A DNA stretch of 64,000 bases from Carnobacterium viridans (GTDB taxonomy: Bacteria; Bacillota; Bacilli; Lactobacillales; Carnobacteriaceae), in assembly GCF_900102725.1 (NCBI RefSeq), contig NZ_FNJW01000008.1:434001-498000 (forward strand), written 5' to 3'. The position numbers were made by a program, and so were the translations under genes. The notes under the pieces were generated by a model, which saw only the letters and a list, made by a program, of their open reading frames with translations, was not told where the DNA came from and ran no database searches. Each line of letters starts with the position of its first letter. The first letter of the stretch is position 1. Shown one piece after another: positions 9,387 through 19,560 of this stretch.

Positions 9387-9703
9387 TATTCAATTCGATT
9401 GCGACTTCGCTCTGTAGAAAATCCATCTGGATAACGGCGTTTTAATTTTTCTATATTTTGTACTGCTGCTTCTTCAAAAGGAATATCAGCCCACTCCGCA
9501 ATTTGAGATAAATACCACAAAACGTCTCCTAGTTCTTTGGTTAATTCTTTTTTATCTAAATCATGACCATGAAAGGTATACTTTTTAACTAAATCGACTA
9601 ATTCACCAGCTTCACTGGCTACACCTAAAGCACAATTAGTTAAGACCTGTTCATTTCCATATAAAGTCCGACTGGCTAATTTTTGATATTCATTAAATTC
9701 CAT
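9386..9703 (-). CDS. MazG-like nucleoside triphosphate pyrophosphohydrolase
   Basis: An all-alpha NTP pyrophosphatase of 105 residues. Visible are the metal-binding helices: ASEAGELVDLVKK (about 29-41) and KELTKELGDVLWYLSQIAEW (about 52-71), matching the ExxE...ExxD pattern. Such enzymes remove non-canonical or excess nucleotides; the substrate cannot be told. It follows hemL on the same strand after 24 bases and may be the last gene of that transcript. Confidence 0.8.
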   Translation of the reverse strand: MEFNEYQKLASRTLYGNEQVLTNCALGVASEAGELVDLVKKYTFHGHDLDKKELTKELGDVLWYLSQIAEWADIPFEEAAVQNIEKLKRRYPDGFSTERSRNRIE

Positions 9704-9727
9704 CTTGAAATAACTCCTTTAATCTTT

Positions 9728-11023
9728 CTATTTTCTGCTTTTCAATGCTTTAAAACTCGCTTCCATAGCATCTAAAGTTCGTTCGATATCTTCTAGAGTA
9801 TGAGTAGTGGATAAAAAGATTCCTTCAAATTGAGAAGGAGGCAACAATATTCCACGATTAATCATTTCTTTATAATAGTCAGCAAAAAAGAGTGTGTCAC
9901 TTGCCTTACTTTGCGCATAGTTAGTCACTGGCCCTTCATTAAAGAATAGCCCTATCATACTCCCTGCACGATTGATCGTAACCGGTACATCATATAAGGC
10001 ACTTAATGAAAGAATTCCTTTTTCAAGTGCATCCCCTAAAGTCTCAAAGTAACGATAATCTTTTTCTGTTAATTGAGACAATGTAGCTACTCCAGCAGAC
10101 ATTGCGATTGGATTTCCAGATAAGGTACCCGCTTGATAAACGCTACCTGCTGGAGCGATATGTTCCATGATGTCTTTTCTTCCACCATAAGCTCCTACAG
10201 GTACACCGCCGCCAATCACTTTCCCTAAACAAGTTAAATCTGGTAATACATTATAGTAACCTTGAGCACTATAGTAGCCTACTCTAAATCCGCTCATGAC
10301 TTCATCAAAAATCAACAACGCTCCGTCGTCTTTTGTGAGTGTACGTAGTCCTTCTAAAAATCCTTTTAAGGGTGGAATAACGCCCATATTTCCCGCTACA
10401 GGTTCAACGATCACAGCCGCAATCTCACCAGGATAAGTTTGAAACAACGCTTTAATCGCTTCTAAATCGTTATAGGGAGCAACTAAAGTGTTTGATATCG
10501 TACTTTTTGGAACTCCGGGTGAATCTGGTAAGCCTAGTGTTGCAACTCCAGAACCTACTTTTACTAATAGAGCATCATCATGACCGTGATAACTTCCTTC
10601 TAGTTTGACTATCTTATCTCTGCTTGTAAAACCCCTTGCTAAACGTAATGCACTCATTGTCGCTTCAGTTCCTGAGTTTACAAAACGAACCATTTCTACA
10701 GAAGGTACGCGTTGAATGACCAATTCCGCTAATTGATTTTCTAAAAGAGTCGGCATTCCAAAACTAGTTCCAAAACTTGCTGTACGTTGGATTTCGCTTA
10801 TTACATGATCATTTGCGTGACCTAAAATCAATGGGCCCCATCCTAAAACATAATCAATGTATTCATTGCCATCTATATCGTGGAGGTGACTCCCCTTACC
10901 TTTTTGAATAAATACAGGAGGAACGTCAACCGATTTAAATGCTCTGACTGGACTGTTAACTCCTCCTGGCATTAAATGGACGGCTTTTTCAAAAGCCTCC
11001 TCAGATCGTTTAGTTATTCTCAA
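9728..11023 (-). CDS. hemL: Glutamate-1-semialdehyde 2,1-aminomutase
   Basis: PLP enzyme converting glutamate-1-semialdehyde to 5-aminolevulinate, second step of the C5 route to tetrapyrroles. Near the start is [17 protein letters not shown]; the PLP lysine is in [16 protein letters not shown], with [14 protein letters not shown] and EGSYHGHDD also typical. The TTG at 11023 is preferred over an in-frame ATG 63 bases upstream: GAGGAG lies 7 bases before it and it gives 431 residues, the family length. This start overlaps the end of hemA by 14 bases. Confidence 0.92.
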   Translation of the reverse strand: MRITKRSEEAFEKAVHLMPGGVNSPVRAFKSVDVPPVFIQKGKGSHLHDIDGNEYIDYVLGWGPLILGHANDHVISEIQRTASFGTSFGMPTLLENQLAELVIQRVPSVEMVRFVNSGTEATMSALRLARGFTSRDKIVKLEGSYHGHDDALLVKVGSGVATLGLPDSPGVPKSTISNTLVAPYNDLEAIKALFQTYPGEIAAVIVEPVAGNMGVIPPLKGFLEGLRTLTKDDGALLIFDEVMSGFRVGYYSAQGYYNVLPDLTCLGKVIGGGVPVGAYGGRKDIMEHIAPAGSVYQAGTLSGNPIAMSAGVATLSQLTEKDYRYFETLGDALEKGILSLSALYDVPVTINRAGSMIGLFFNEGPVTNYAQSKASDTLFFADYYKEMINRGILLPPSQFEGIFLSTTHTLEDIERTLDAMEASFKALKSRK

Positions 11024-12404
11024 CGCCGTTCTCCTCGCTTTCTGCTGTAAGAACTTCAGTTGTGTCTTCTGCATTTTCAGATTCAACCGAAAAGCCTAAT
11101 GATTTAGCAAAAAAACTTAATTCCTTTGTTGAATCTCTTGAAGATTTTTTTCGCGCCAAATCTTTTAATGATTCGATTGGTTTGCGTTTCATTTGATTAA
11201 TGATGCTTTGAACGTGCTTATCGATTAGAAGTATCTGGTGTTCTGTTAAGTCAGGTAATTTTCTTTCTAAGCTAGAGAGTGCTTTTTCTTTTATCTCTAT
11301 CACCTGGTCGTGGAGCTCGCGTAAATAGGGAACTGCTTGTCTTTCTTGATACCAGTGTTCAAAGGCTATTACTTCTTCAACTAAATCGGAAGTTATTTTT
11401 TTCACAATTTTATCTTTATCTAAATCAACCTCATCTAACCGAAAACTAATTTGATCCATATCAAAAACTTGGATGCCTTCAATATATTGAAGACTAGGTT
11501 CGATATTTCGCGGAACGGCTAAATCCATGAAAAGTTGTTTTTTCTTTGTTAAACGAATCATAGCCATTTCTTCCATCGTTTTTTCTGTAACTAGATAACG
11601 TTGCGATTTGGTAGCAACGATAACTCCGTCAGCAACAGCTAATGACATTGGCAGATGGTTGAAGTCTGCGGTATAGAAACAACGGTTCAGTATACCCGTG
11701 TGGCACTTCGTTTTAGCCCATTCATTCATTTCATGGGCCAAACCATTCACTTTCTGTTCATTTCGACCAGTTAGCGTTATATGAGTAGCGCCTTGGTAAA
11801 ATAACATTTTTGCTGCTAATCGAATCATTTTTCCTGATCCAATTAGCAAAAAACGTTTATCTCCTATACTTTCCCACTCTTCTTTAAAGAGTTTAACTGC
11901 AGCTGATCCCGGGTTATAAGATAGTTGATCTAAATTTGTTTTAGTATGCATCTTTTTTGAAAAAGAAATAGACTTATGAAATAAAGAATTTAAAATTGGA
12001 CCAGACGTGCCCTGTTCAATGGCTGTTGCAAGAGCCTGTTTTACTTGACTAAGAATTTGAGTCTCTCCAATGATCAATGAATCAAGTCCCGTTGCTACAG
12101 TAAAAAGATGTTTCGCAGCATCTAGATTTGATTTTCCATAACTTGTTGAAATGACTTCAGCTATTTCATATCCTGTATGATTTGAAAGATAACGAAGCAT
12201 ATCCCCATGCATAAATTCATTTTGGTCAATGTAAAGATAATATTCTGTTCGATTGCATGTTGAAAGAATGACAGCTTCTTTAACTCCTGGAAAAGAGAGT
12301 ACATTAGTAAGTTGTTCCGGTATTTTATTTTCTTCAATTGTGTAGTGCTCTCTAATTTCTATTGGCGTTGTTCTATGACTAACCCCGTATAATAAGATTT
12401 TCAA
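11010..12404 (-). CDS. hemA: Glutamyl-tRNA reductase
   Basis: Reduces glutamyl-tRNA(Glu) to glutamate-1-semialdehyde with NADPH. The protein starts [18 protein letters not shown]; the catalytic cysteine lies in STCNRTE (Cys50 with the chosen start), then [17 protein letters not shown], and an NADPH fold with [11 protein letters not shown] at 12404 is chosen because AAGAGG lies 9 bases upstream and the protein then begins like known HemA; the longer ATG form at 12428 adds eight unlikely residues. The C terminus (about 430-464) is a variable acidic tail. Overlaps hemL. No other haem gene lies in the window. Confidence 0.92.
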   Translation of the reverse strand: MKILLYGVSHRTTPIEIREHYTIEENKIPEQLTNVLSFPGVKEAVILSTCNRTEYYLYIDQNEFMHGDMLRYLSNHTGYEIAEVISTSYGKSNLDAAKHLFTVATGLDSLIIGETQILSQVKQALATAIEQGTSGPILNSLFHKSISFSKKMHTKTNLDQLSYNPGSAAVKLFKEEWESIGDKRFLLIGSGKMIRLAAKMLFYQGATHITLTGRNEQKVNGLAHEMNEWAKTKCHTGILNRCFYTADFNHLPMSLAVADGVIVATKSQRYLVTEKTMEEMAMIRLTKKKQLFMDLAVPRNIEPSLQYIEGIQVFDMDQISFRLDEVDLDKDKIVKKITSDLVEEVIAFEHWYQERQAVPYLRELHDQVIEIKEKALSSLERKLPDLTEHQILLIDKHVQSIINQMKRKPIESLKDLARKKSSRDSTKELSFFAKSLGFSVESENAEDTTEVLTAESEENGVENN

Positions 12405-12493
12405 TAGTACCATCCTCTTATTCTTCATCGTTCTAACTGATAATAAATGAAAAGATAGAACTAAACTACCTTCCTATCCCTTCTATGATTCAC

Positions 12494-12522
12494 TTATCAC
12501 TTAAATTATTTTCATCTGTCAA
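12494..12522 (-). promoter_or_regulatory. Predicted promoter of hemAL
   Basis: A consensus TTGACA (12517-12522) and TGATAA (12494-12499) with 17-base spacing on the minus strand. It begins only 6 bases after the ysxC stop, so hemA has its own promoter. Confidence 0.6.
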
Positions 12523-12527
12523 AAATG

Positions 12528-13115
12528 TTAAATTTTAAGGTAGCTTTCGATCAAACTCCAAGCTTTGTCTTTTCCTTCTCCTGTTTCAGATGAAAAAAGA
12601 ACAAACTCGTCTTCTTCTCTTAAGTTCAATGTATCTTTAACAATTTTAATGTGTTTGTTCCATTTGCTTCTTGGAATCTTATCAGCTTTTGTAGCAATGA
12701 CAATCACAGGGATAGAGTGATATTTTAAAAACTCATACATTTGCACATCATCTTCTGTTGGCGGGTGTCTTAAGTCTACAACAGAAAGAGCTGCTTTCAA
12801 TGTATCTCTTTGAGTAAAATAAGTTTCTAGCATTTGTCCCCATTTGGCACGTTCTGTTTTAGATACCTTAGCGTAACCATATCCTGGAACGTCAACAAAA
12901 TAGAAAGCATCTTCTATTATGTAGTAATTCAGTGTTTGTGTTTTTCCGGGTTTTCCTGAAGTTCTGGCCAAACCTTTTCGGTTGATCATCGTATTGATAA
13001 AAGAAGATTTCCCAACGTTTGAACGTCCAGCTAATGCAATTTCAGGAAGTCCAGTATTTGGATATTGAGCAGGCGAAACCGCACTTATGACAATATCAGC
13101 TTTATTTACTTTCAT
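12528..13115 (-). CDS. ysxC: Ribosome biogenesis GTPase YsxC/EngB
   Basis: Essential GTPase needed for 50S ribosomal subunit assembly. G1 is [10 protein letters not shown] (about 30-39), G2 TQTLNYY, G3 DVPGYGYA, G4 ATKADK. Length of 195 is normal. It sits downstream of clpX, the same clpX-ysxC-hemA neighbourhood as in Bacillus, where hemA and further hem genes follow. Confidence 0.95.
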   Translation of the reverse strand: MKVNKADIVISAVSPAQYPNTGLPEIALAGRSNVGKSSFINTMINRKGLARTSGKPGKTQTLNYYIIEDAFYFVDVPGYGYAKVSKTERAKWGQMLETYFTQRDTLKAALSVVDLRHPPTEDDVQMYEFLKYHSIPVIVIATKADKIPRSKWNKHIKIVKDTLNLREEDEFVLFSSETGEGKDKAWSLIESYLKI

Positions 13116-13249
13116 GATTTAATCTCCATCTCTAATTATAAATTCTTTTACTATTCTAACATATTAAAGCACCCAATGACATTCCAAATTTGAATCCTTC
13201 TTGACTTTATCCCTAGAGTCTAATGGTATTCTTAAAATAGAACACAAAT

Positions 13250-13291
13250 TTAAAAAAATAAACGAAGCTAGGATCGATGCCCAACTTCGTC
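13250..13291 (-). terminator. Terminator of clpX
   Basis: On the minus strand an ACGAAG...CTTCGT stem with further internal pairing is followed by TTATTTTTTT, 40 bases after the clpX stop. Confidence 0.65.
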
Positions 13292-13330
13292 TATAACTTT
13301 TAACGGATTCGAAACAATTATTGATTAAAA

Positions 13331-14578
13331 TTAGCTGATTTTTTCGCCTTCAATACTAAAGAAATCTGGATTTCCTGAACCACTTACTGTATCTTTTGTG
13401 ATTACGCATTTAACAATTTCCGGACGACTTGGCAAATCAAACATAATTTCTAGCATGATTGATTCAATGATCGAACGTAAACCACGCGCACCAGTATTGC
13501 GTTCAATAGCTTTTTTAGCGATTTCGGTTAAAGAATCTTCTTCAAATTCTAGTTCAACTTCATCTAAAGCTAACAACTTCTTATATTGTTTTACAAGAGC
13601 ATTTTTGGGTTTTGTTAAAATATGAACCAAATCATCTTCAGTCAATTTTTCTAACGCAGCCATTACTGGCAAACGTCCGATAAATTCTGGAATCAAACCA
13701 AATTTCAATAAATCTTCTGGGATAATTTGTTGCATAACGCTTTGGCTTTCATCTAATTTTTTCTTAGCAGAACCAAAACCAATTACTTTTTCTCCCATAC
13801 GATTTTTAACGATCGTTTCAATTCCATCAAAAGCACCACCTACAATAAATAAGATATTGCTTGTGTCTAATTGAATGAATTCTTGATGAGGATGTTTTCT
13901 TCCACCTTGTGGAGGAACATTAGCTACGGTTCCTTCTAGGATCTTAAGCAAAGCTTGTTGAACGCCTTCACCACTTACATCACGTGTTATTGATACATTT
14001 TCGCCTTTACGCGCAATTTTATCAATCTCGTCGATATAAATAATTCCTTTTTGAGCTCGTTCTACATCATAATCAGCTGCCTGCATTAGTTTTAGAAGAA
14101 TATTTTCAACATCTTCTCCAACATAGCCAGCTTCCGTTAAGCTTGTAGCATCTGCTATCGCAAATGGAACATTTAAAATTCGAGCCAAACTTTGAGCAAG
14201 GAAAGTTTTCCCAGAACCAGTTGGTCCAATCAAACAAATGTTACTTTTTTGCAATTCGATACCGTCTTTTTCTTCGCCACCCATTTGATTTACACGTTTA
14301 TAGTGATTGTATACTGCTACCGATAGCGATTTTTTCGCTTGTTCTTGTCCAATAACATAATCATTTAATATTCCTCTGATTTCATGAGGTTTAGGCACTT
14401 CTAAAAACTCACCATAGCCTGCATCATTGAACTCTTCGTCAATAATCTCTTTACACAAATCAATGCACTCGTTACAAATATATACACCTGGACCAGCAAC
14501 AATTTTTTTTACTTGGTCTTGTGATTTGCCACAAAATGAGCAACTCACAGGTCCTTTTGCTTCTTCATCATTAAACAT
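13331..14578 (-). CDS. clpX: ATP-dependent Clp protease ATP-binding subunit ClpX
   Basis: Hexameric unfoldase that feeds substrates to ClpP. The N-terminal zinc-binding domain shows CSFCGKSQ and CNECIDLC (residues 13-41). The AAA+ core has Walker A GPTGSGKT, Walker B YIDEIDKI, pore loop GYVGED, ClpP-docking [11 protein letters not shown] and sensor NTGARGLR. Length 415 is typical. Upstream of it TTGTAA and TACTAT on the minus strand form a plausible promoter with 18-base spacing. No CtsR-like operator is seen. Confidence 0.97.
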   Translation of the reverse strand: MFNDEEAKGPVSCSFCGKSQDQVKKIVAGPGVYICNECIDLCKEIIDEEFNDAGYGEFLEVPKPHEIRGILNDYVIGQEQAKKSLSVAVYNHYKRVNQMGGEEKDGIELQKSNICLIGPTGSGKTFLAQSLARILNVPFAIADATSLTEAGYVGEDVENILLKLMQAADYDVERAQKGIIYIDEIDKIARKGENVSITRDVSGEGVQQALLKILEGTVANVPPQGGRKHPHQEFIQLDTSNILFIVGGAFDGIETIVKNRMGEKVIGFGSAKKKLDESQSVMQQIIPEDLLKFGLIPEFIGRLPVMAALEKLTEDDLVHILTKPKNALVKQYKKLLALDEVELEFEEDSLTEIAKKAIERNTGARGLRSIIESIMLEIMFDLPSRPEIVKCVITKDTVSGSGNPDFFSIEGEKIS

Positions 14579-14721
14579 TCGTGTCCACCTCTATTCTCAT
14601 TCATACCACTTATAATAGTAGCAGATTTGTCACTCATATTACAATGAGAATCGTTCAAATCTTAAATAGCATAGCATAATATTTCCTTTAATGCCAGAAT
14701 TTAAACTGTTTCTCTTTCATA

Positions 14722-14772
14722 CAAAAAGAAGGAGCTTCAAAAGATGTTCCTTTTTGAAGTCCTTCCTTTTTA
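14722..14772 (-). terminator. Terminator of tig
   Basis: A roughly 20-bp stem built on AAGGACTTCAAAAA and its partner TTTTGAAGCTCCTT, followed on the minus strand by CTTTTTG. It lies between the tig stop and clpX. Confidence 0.8.
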
Positions 14773-14803
14773 TCAGTACTATTAACCATTAAGGGAACAG
14801 CGA

Positions 14804-16084
14804 TTATTTTTCTTCAGCTGTTTCAGTAATTAGATCAATAGCTTTTTTCATTGCAATATCGTGTTTTAACATTTCTGGAGTCAATGCAGCACGGACAGCT
14901 TTTTCATCCATACCGTATTGTTCGCCCAAGTTTTTAATTTCTTCATTTACTTCTTCTTCAGTCGTTTCAAAAGCTTCTGCTTCAACAATTGCTTCAAGAA
15001 CTAAGTTAGTACGAGTTCTTAAATCAGCGTCAGCTTCCATTTGTTTGTGTAAATCTTGTTCTGTAGTACCAGTGATTTGGTAATACATTTCAGGTGAAAC
15101 ACCTTGACGTTGCATATCATTTAAGAAGACATCCATTTGACGGTGAACTTCATCATGGACCATTGCCCATGGAAGATCTTCAATTTTAGCATTGTCTACA
15201 GCTTGACGAATAGCTGATTCTTCAACTGCTTCATCAGCACCTGCATTTTTAGCTTCTGTTAATTGTGTTTTAATTTTTTCTTTTAGTTCTGCTAATGTTT
15301 CAACTTCTTCATCAACATCTTTAGCAAATTCGTCATCTAAAGCTGGTAATTCTTTTGCCTTAACTTCGTGTACTTTAACTTTAAACGTTACAGCAGCACC
15401 TTTTAAATCTTCAGCATGGTAGTCTTCAGGGAAAGTTAAGTCAACATCTAATTCATCTTCAGCTTTAACGCCTACAAGTTTTTCTTCAAAACCTGGAATG
15501 AACGAGTTTGAACCTAATTCTAATGAATGATTTTCGCCTTTTCCGCCTTCGAAAGCAACGCCATCTTTAAATCCTTCATAATCGATAACAACAGTATCGC
15601 CTTCAACTGCAGCATCTTCTTTCAATACTAATTCAGCTTGTGCAGCACGTTTTTCTTCGATATTTTTTTCAACGTCTTCATCTGTTACTTCACGATCTTG
15701 TTTTTCAACAGTTAAGCCTTTGTATTCCCCTAATTCAACTTCAGGTTTTACAGTAACTTCAGCTTCAATAACCCAAGCTTCGCCTTTTTCCATAGATTTA
15801 ACATCGATTTTTGGTTGTGCAACTGGATCAAGACCAGCTTCTGCTACTGCAGCATCATATGCTTCAGGTAATACAGCATTTAGTGCATCTTCATACAAAG
15901 CTTCTTCTCCATATTGTTTATTAAAGATTGTACGAGGAACTTTCCCTTTACGGAATCCTGGAACACTTAAAGTAGATTTCACTTTGTTGAAAGCTGTATT
16001 TAAACCTTCTTTAATTTTTTCTTCTGAAATTTCAAATGTTAAGACACCATCATTCGTGCCTTTTTTTTCCCATTTTGCAGTCAT
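14804..16084 (-). CDS. tig: Trigger factor, ribosome-associated chaperone and prolyl isomerase
   Basis: Binds nascent chains at the ribosome exit. The ribosome-binding domain (about 1-115) has [26 protein letters not shown], the FKBP-type isomerase domain (about 160-245) has [21 protein letters not shown], and the long helical C-terminal domain follows. ATG at 16084 is chosen: GGAGGG lies 9 bases upstream, and the protein starts [17 protein letters not shown] as in relatives. The in-frame TTG-type extension to 16120 adds 12 unlikely residues. 426 residues. Confidence 0.96.
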   Translation of the reverse strand: MTAKWEKKGTNDGVLTFEISEEKIKEGLNTAFNKVKSTLSVPGFRKGKVPRTIFNKQYGEEALYEDALNAVLPEAYDAAVAEAGLDPVAQPKIDVKSMEKGEAWVIEAEVTVKPEVELGEYKGLTVEKQDREVTDEDVEKNIEEKRAAQAELVLKEDAAVEGDTVVIDYEGFKDGVAFEGGKGENHSLELGSNSFIPGFEEKLVGVKAEDELDVDLTFPEDYHAEDLKGAAVTFKVKVHEVKAKELPALDDEFAKDVDEEVETLAELKEKIKTQLTEAKNAGADEAVEESAIRQAVDNAKIEDLPWAMVHDEVHRQMDVFLNDMQRQGVSPEMYYQITGTTEQDLHKQMEADADLRTRTNLVLEAIVEAEAFETTEEEVNEEIKNLGEQYGMDEKAVRAALTPEMLKHDIAMKKAIDLITETAEEK

Positions 16085-16145
16085 ATTATATTTCCCTCCG
16101 AAACACTCTATTTTTCGCAATAAAAAAGCAATTGCATACTCATTA

Positions 16146-16174
16146 ATAGTACACTAAAGGCTGAAATTTGTAAA
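16146..16174 (-). promoter_or_regulatory. Predicted promoter of tig
   Basis: TTTACA (16169-16174) and TACTAT (16146-16151) with a 17-base spacer on the minus strand, about 60 bases before the tig start. Confidence 0.5.
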
Positions 16175-16245
16175 TAAAAACAACGAATTAAAGATAAATC
16201 TGATTGCAGACTGTTTAAGGCCGCGTTCAATTAATAAACGACTAG

Positions 16246-17205
16246 TTAAACTAAATCCATTAATTCTTGGTCAATCCTCTGCATCCATTCTTCCATCCTT
16301 TTACTGTTCAAACTAGGTTCAGTCGTTTCTACAAAAGAATTGTCATAGCGCTTTTGATACAGTTCAACCCATTCTACTGGTGAAGTGATTACGTCATCAA
16401 TAAAAGGATACAGCACAAAGAAATGAAGCGATACTTCTTGAACCATAGCTTGATAAAGAGTTGGATCATATTGCTCAACACGTTCAGATAATAGGGACAA
16501 CACTTCTTGAACAATCGCATGATTTTTGATAGAGGTTAATAAATCTGGTCGGACAACTTTTTTTTCTTTCATCCAGTAAATATCAAATTCCCCTGCTACT
16601 TTTTCAATAGCTAAACGTTCGATTGCAGTCGCCTTAATAATACCATTCACGTACGGATTAGATAATAATGGTTTTACAGCTTTGAGAAAAGGTTCTATTG
16701 GAATCTCTTCTAATTCTTTCATAATAGCAGATTGTTCTGTAAAAGATTTATTTCCTAGAGAGTAAGATTCTTTTAGCAAATAATCGATTTTTTTTTGTTT
16801 CTCAAGTTCAATTTTTGTTTGTTCTTCTTCTAACAATTCTTGAACAGCTGACCAATTTTCTTCAGAAGTATCTGTTAACGGAAATTTCTTCTTTCGAAAT
16901 ACAATAGCTTGTTCGGCTTGGAGAAACAAATGACATTTTATTAAAATGGCTGTATAAAAAAGAGCCAACGACTCTTCCTGTTCATAAAAAGAATATTTAT
17001 CATCTGCTATCTCTTTGGCTTTTTGATACTCTCCAACTTGATATAACGCAGTTGTATAATTTGTATTTAATAATTCATCTTGTTCTAACCGGTAAGCTTC
17101 CTCGAAAAATGGGATAGCTTCTTCCATTCTTCCTGATAAAAAATAGTCCATCGCTTCTTTTTTATACCAGTCGTAATTCTTTGGAAAGGGTACTGTTTCT
17201 CCCAT
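16246..17205 (-). CDS. Tetratricopeptide-like protein of unknown function
   Basis: About 319 residues, no signal peptide or membrane segment. The first third reads like two or three TPR helices (YKKEAMDYFLSGRMEEAIPFFEEAYRLEQDE, then TALYQVGEYQKAKEIADDKY). The middle has a charged helix (LLEEEQTKIELEKQKKIDYLL), and the rest resembles small uncharacterised Bacilli proteins with a YpiA/YpuA-like helical repeat style. ATG at 17205 is preferred because GGGAGAG lies 7 bases before it. Role unknown; probably a scaffold for protein contacts. Confidence 0.7.
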   Translation of the reverse strand: MGETVPFPKNYDWYKKEAMDYFLSGRMEEAIPFFEEAYRLEQDELLNTNYTTALYQVGEYQKAKEIADDKYSFYEQEESLALFYTAILIKCHLFLQAEQAIVFRKKKFPLTDTSEENWSAVQELLEEEQTKIELEKQKKIDYLLKESYSLGNKSFTEQSAIMKELEEIPIEPFLKAVKPLLSNPYVNGIIKATAIERLAIEKVAGEFDIYWMKEKKVVRPDLLTSIKNHAIVQEVLSLLSERVEQYDPTLYQAMVQEVSLHFFVLYPFIDDVITSPVEWVELYQKRYDNSFVETTEPSLNSKRMEEWMQRIDQELMDLV

Positions 17206-17475
17206 ATTGTCACTCTCCCGCATTCATCTCATTCAATAAAAAGAAGGTCATTTTTGTTTTTTTACTCAGACTTTATTTTAGCATACATTTGTTCGTTAAA
17301 GTGGATTATGTGGAAGACAGTAATGAATTTTAATTCACTAATCTTCTCTTACATCGTGCTCACAAATTATGTCCTTAATTTCAAAATTTTATGTACTGCA
17401 CGATCTAAAATATGGTAAACTATTTTTTGTGCGCTAATATAAAAAACAAATAAAACTTGTAAGGAGGATCCTTCA

Positions 17476-17784
17476 ATGAACCAAGGTTTTGTAAAAGATC
17501 TCACTAGTGAAGAACAAACTGAGTTACAATCTCTAGCAAATATTATTTTTGTGGAAACGATTGCAAAAGGTTTTTATGAATTGAAAAAAGTGACCGTCAC
17601 ATTACCGGAGGGGTTTCCGTTAGGACGAATTTATTCGAGAGAAATGCTTGGTAAATTACTTTTAGACGAGCATCGTTACAGTATTTTGATTGAGACAAAT
17701 GATAGCAAATATCTATATCAATCTTCTACAGTAAAAATACCAAAAATCGATCTCCCACACCTAGAAAAAGAGCAAATCAGTTGA
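17476..17784 (+). CDS. Hypothetical protein, 102 residues
   Basis: Soluble and small, with mixed alpha/beta character: TSEEQTELQSLANIIFVETIAKGFYELKKV, then a Gly/Pro turn and a C-terminal beta-rich stretch (YSILIETNDSKYLYQSSTVKI). I do not recognise the family. It is likely real: the AAGGAGGATCC ribosome site is excellent and a strong terminator follows directly. It stands alone, pointing right, between two leftward transcription units. Confidence 0.65.
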   Translation: MNQGFVKDLTSEEQTELQSLANIIFVETIAKGFYELKKVTVTLPEGFPLGRIYSREMLGKLLLDEHRYSILIETNDSKYLYQSSTVKIPKIDLPHLEKEQIS

Positions 17785-17808
17785 TATGAACTGATTCGCT
17801 CTTTTTTT
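17766..17808. terminator. Bidirectional terminator between the 102-residue gene and accA
   Basis: AAAAAGAGCAAATCAGTT pairs with AACTGATTCGCTCTTTTTT around loop GATATG. Both strands end in T-runs, so it closes both the small gene and the fatty acid cluster. Its left arm overlaps the 3' end of the small gene. Confidence 0.85.
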
Positions 17809-17828
17809 AGGTGTTTTTTAAATAGCAC

Positions 17829-18611
17829 TCAATACTTCCTGAATCTTTTGTACCGTTCTTCAATAAGTTGATCCGGTGTTTTTGCAGAAAGCTCTTTTAT
17901 TGTCGAACCTATATTTTCTTTCAGATTTTTCAAAATTTGCTCTTGGGACAATGGACCTTCCGCGTTTGTTTCTGACAATATAAAGTCAATGATATCAAGT
18001 CCAAATAAATCTTGCGCAGTTAGCTTCATCAATTCAGCGGCTTCCTTCGATCTTGTTGCGTCTTTCCATAAAATAGAAGAAAACCCTTCAGGTGAAAGTA
18101 CAGAATACATCGTATGTTCCATCATCCATACTTGATTCCCCATAGCTAAAGCTAAAGCTCCTCCACTACCGCCTTCACCAATAATAATAGAAAGAATCGG
18201 CACTTTTAATTTACTCATTTCGATTAGATTACGTGCAATAGCTTCACCTTGTCCTCTATTTTCAGCCTCAACGCCACAATAAGCACCAGCTGTATTCACA
18301 AAGGTGATCACGGGTCTATTAAATTTTTCAGCTTGTTTCATTAGACGTAATGCTTTTCGATAGCCTTCTGGATGTGGTGATCCAAAATTGCGCATAATAT
18401 TTTCTTTTACTTCATGACCTTTTTGATTGCCTATCACCGTTACAGGTTGTCCATTTAAGGTTGCTATGCCCCCAACAATGGCTTTATCATCATGAAAAGA
18501 ACGATCGCCATGAAATTCAATAAAATCATCAAAAACAGATTCCATTATTTCTATAGCCGTTAATCGTGAAGTTTTTCTTGATAAAGCAACGATTTCCATA
18601 GCTTCTTTCAA
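17829..18611 (-). CDS. accA: Acetyl-CoA carboxylase, carboxyltransferase alpha subunit
   Basis: With AccD transfers CO2 from carboxybiotin to acetyl-CoA, making malonyl-CoA. Seen: [20 protein letters not shown], the long substrate stretch [23 protein letters not shown] cut by [12 protein letters not shown], and [15 protein letters not shown] (oxyanion hole). TTG at 18611 is preferred (AAGAAGG is 8 bases upstream); a GTG at 18620 is the alternative. Last gene of the fab cluster, just before the terminator. Confidence 0.94.
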   Translation of the reverse strand: MKEAMEIVALSRKTSRLTAIEIMESVFDDFIEFHGDRSFHDDKAIVGGIATLNGQPVTVIGNQKGHEVKENIMRNFGSPHPEGYRKALRLMKQAEKFNRPVITFVNTAGAYCGVEAENRGQGEAIARNLIEMSKLKVPILSIIIGEGGSGGALALAMGNQVWMMEHTMYSVLSPEGFSSILWKDATRSKEAAELMKLTAQDLFGLDIIDFILSETNAEGPLSQEQILKNLKENIGSTIKELSAKTPDQLIEERYKRFRKY

Positions 18612-18650
18612 CTCGTTCACCTTCTTTATAAAATACTTGCCTGTCTATTT

Positions 18651-19499
18651 TTACTGATGCATGCGTAAGATATCGCTTAGAAGCTGTTTCATTTCTTTTC
18701 TTGGCACGATCTTATCAATAAACCCATTTTCTAAAACCGATTCAGCAAGTTGAAAATCATCAGGAAGTTCTTCATTTATCGTTTGCTCAATCACACGTCT
18801 GCCAGCAAACCCAACTAGTGCTTGAGGTTCAGATAAAATGATATCACCCTGCATGGCAAAACTAGCTGTTACGCCACCAGTAGTCGGGTCGGTCAAGACC
18901 GTTACGTATAGTAAACCTGCATCACTGTGACGAGCTACCGCTCCACTAATTTTAGCCATCTGCATAAGAGACAAAATGCTTTCTTGCATACGAGCTCCAC
19001 CTGAGGCAGTAAAAATAATGACAGGTAGTTTTTCTTCTATTGCTTTTTCAAATGTTCTGGTTATTTTTTCACCAACTATTTTCCCCATGCTTCCCATAAT
19101 AAAATGAGAATCCATCACACAAATGGCTGTTTCGATTCCATTGATCGTTCCTTTTCCAGTTAAAACAGCTTCATGAAGAGCTGTCTTTTTTTGAGCCTGT
19201 TCTATTTTTTTATCATAGTCCGGGAAATTCAAAGGATTTTCAAATGGGATATCGTGATACCATTCTTCAAAACTAGCTTCATCAAGTGTTAATTCAATTC
19301 GTTTTTGTGCCCGTATTCTAAAAGTATAGCTACATTCAGGACAGATTTTTTCTGCGCCTAAATCTTTTGTATAGATGGCTTTCTTACAACTTGGACATTG
19401 TGCGAACATGCCATCCGGCACCATAGGGTTATCTGTTTCTTCACTGATTTGCGAGTGTTTTGTAATTGGGATATAAGCTCTTTTTTTAAATAACTGCAC
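18651..19499 (-). CDS. accD: Acetyl-CoA carboxylase, carboxyltransferase beta subunit
   Basis: Partner of AccA. The N terminus carries the zinc ribbon [22 protein letters not shown] (C-x2-C...C-x2-C, about residues 35-56) and the crotonase-like core has [12 protein letters not shown] and [20 protein letters not shown] start at 19499 is supported by GAGGTGA 4-8 bases upstream. About 30 bases separate it from accA; accC precedes it. Confidence 0.94.
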   Translation of the reverse strand: MQLFKKRAYIPITKHSQISEETDNPMVPDGMFAQCPSCKKAIYTKDLGAEKICPECSYTFRIRAQKRIELTLDEASFEEWYHDIPFENPLNFPDYDKKIEQAQKKTALHEAVLTGKGTINGIETAICVMDSHFIMGSMGKIVGEKITRTFEKAIEEKLPVIIFTASGGARMQESILSLMQMAKISGAVARHSDAGLLYVTVLTDPTTGGVTASFAMQGDIILSEPQALVGFAGRRVIEQTINEELPDDFQLAESVLENGFIDKIVPRKEMKQLLSDILRMHQ

Positions 19500-19560
19500 G
19501 TTGTCACCTCTTTTATTTACTGCATTTTTAGTAAGATGGTTTTGTTAATTCAAAACAAAC

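Noticed and set aside
15720-16157. 145-codon frame opposite tig
   Set aside because: Lies antisense to the trigger factor N-terminal domain, whose identity is certain; typical shadow of a codon-biased gene.
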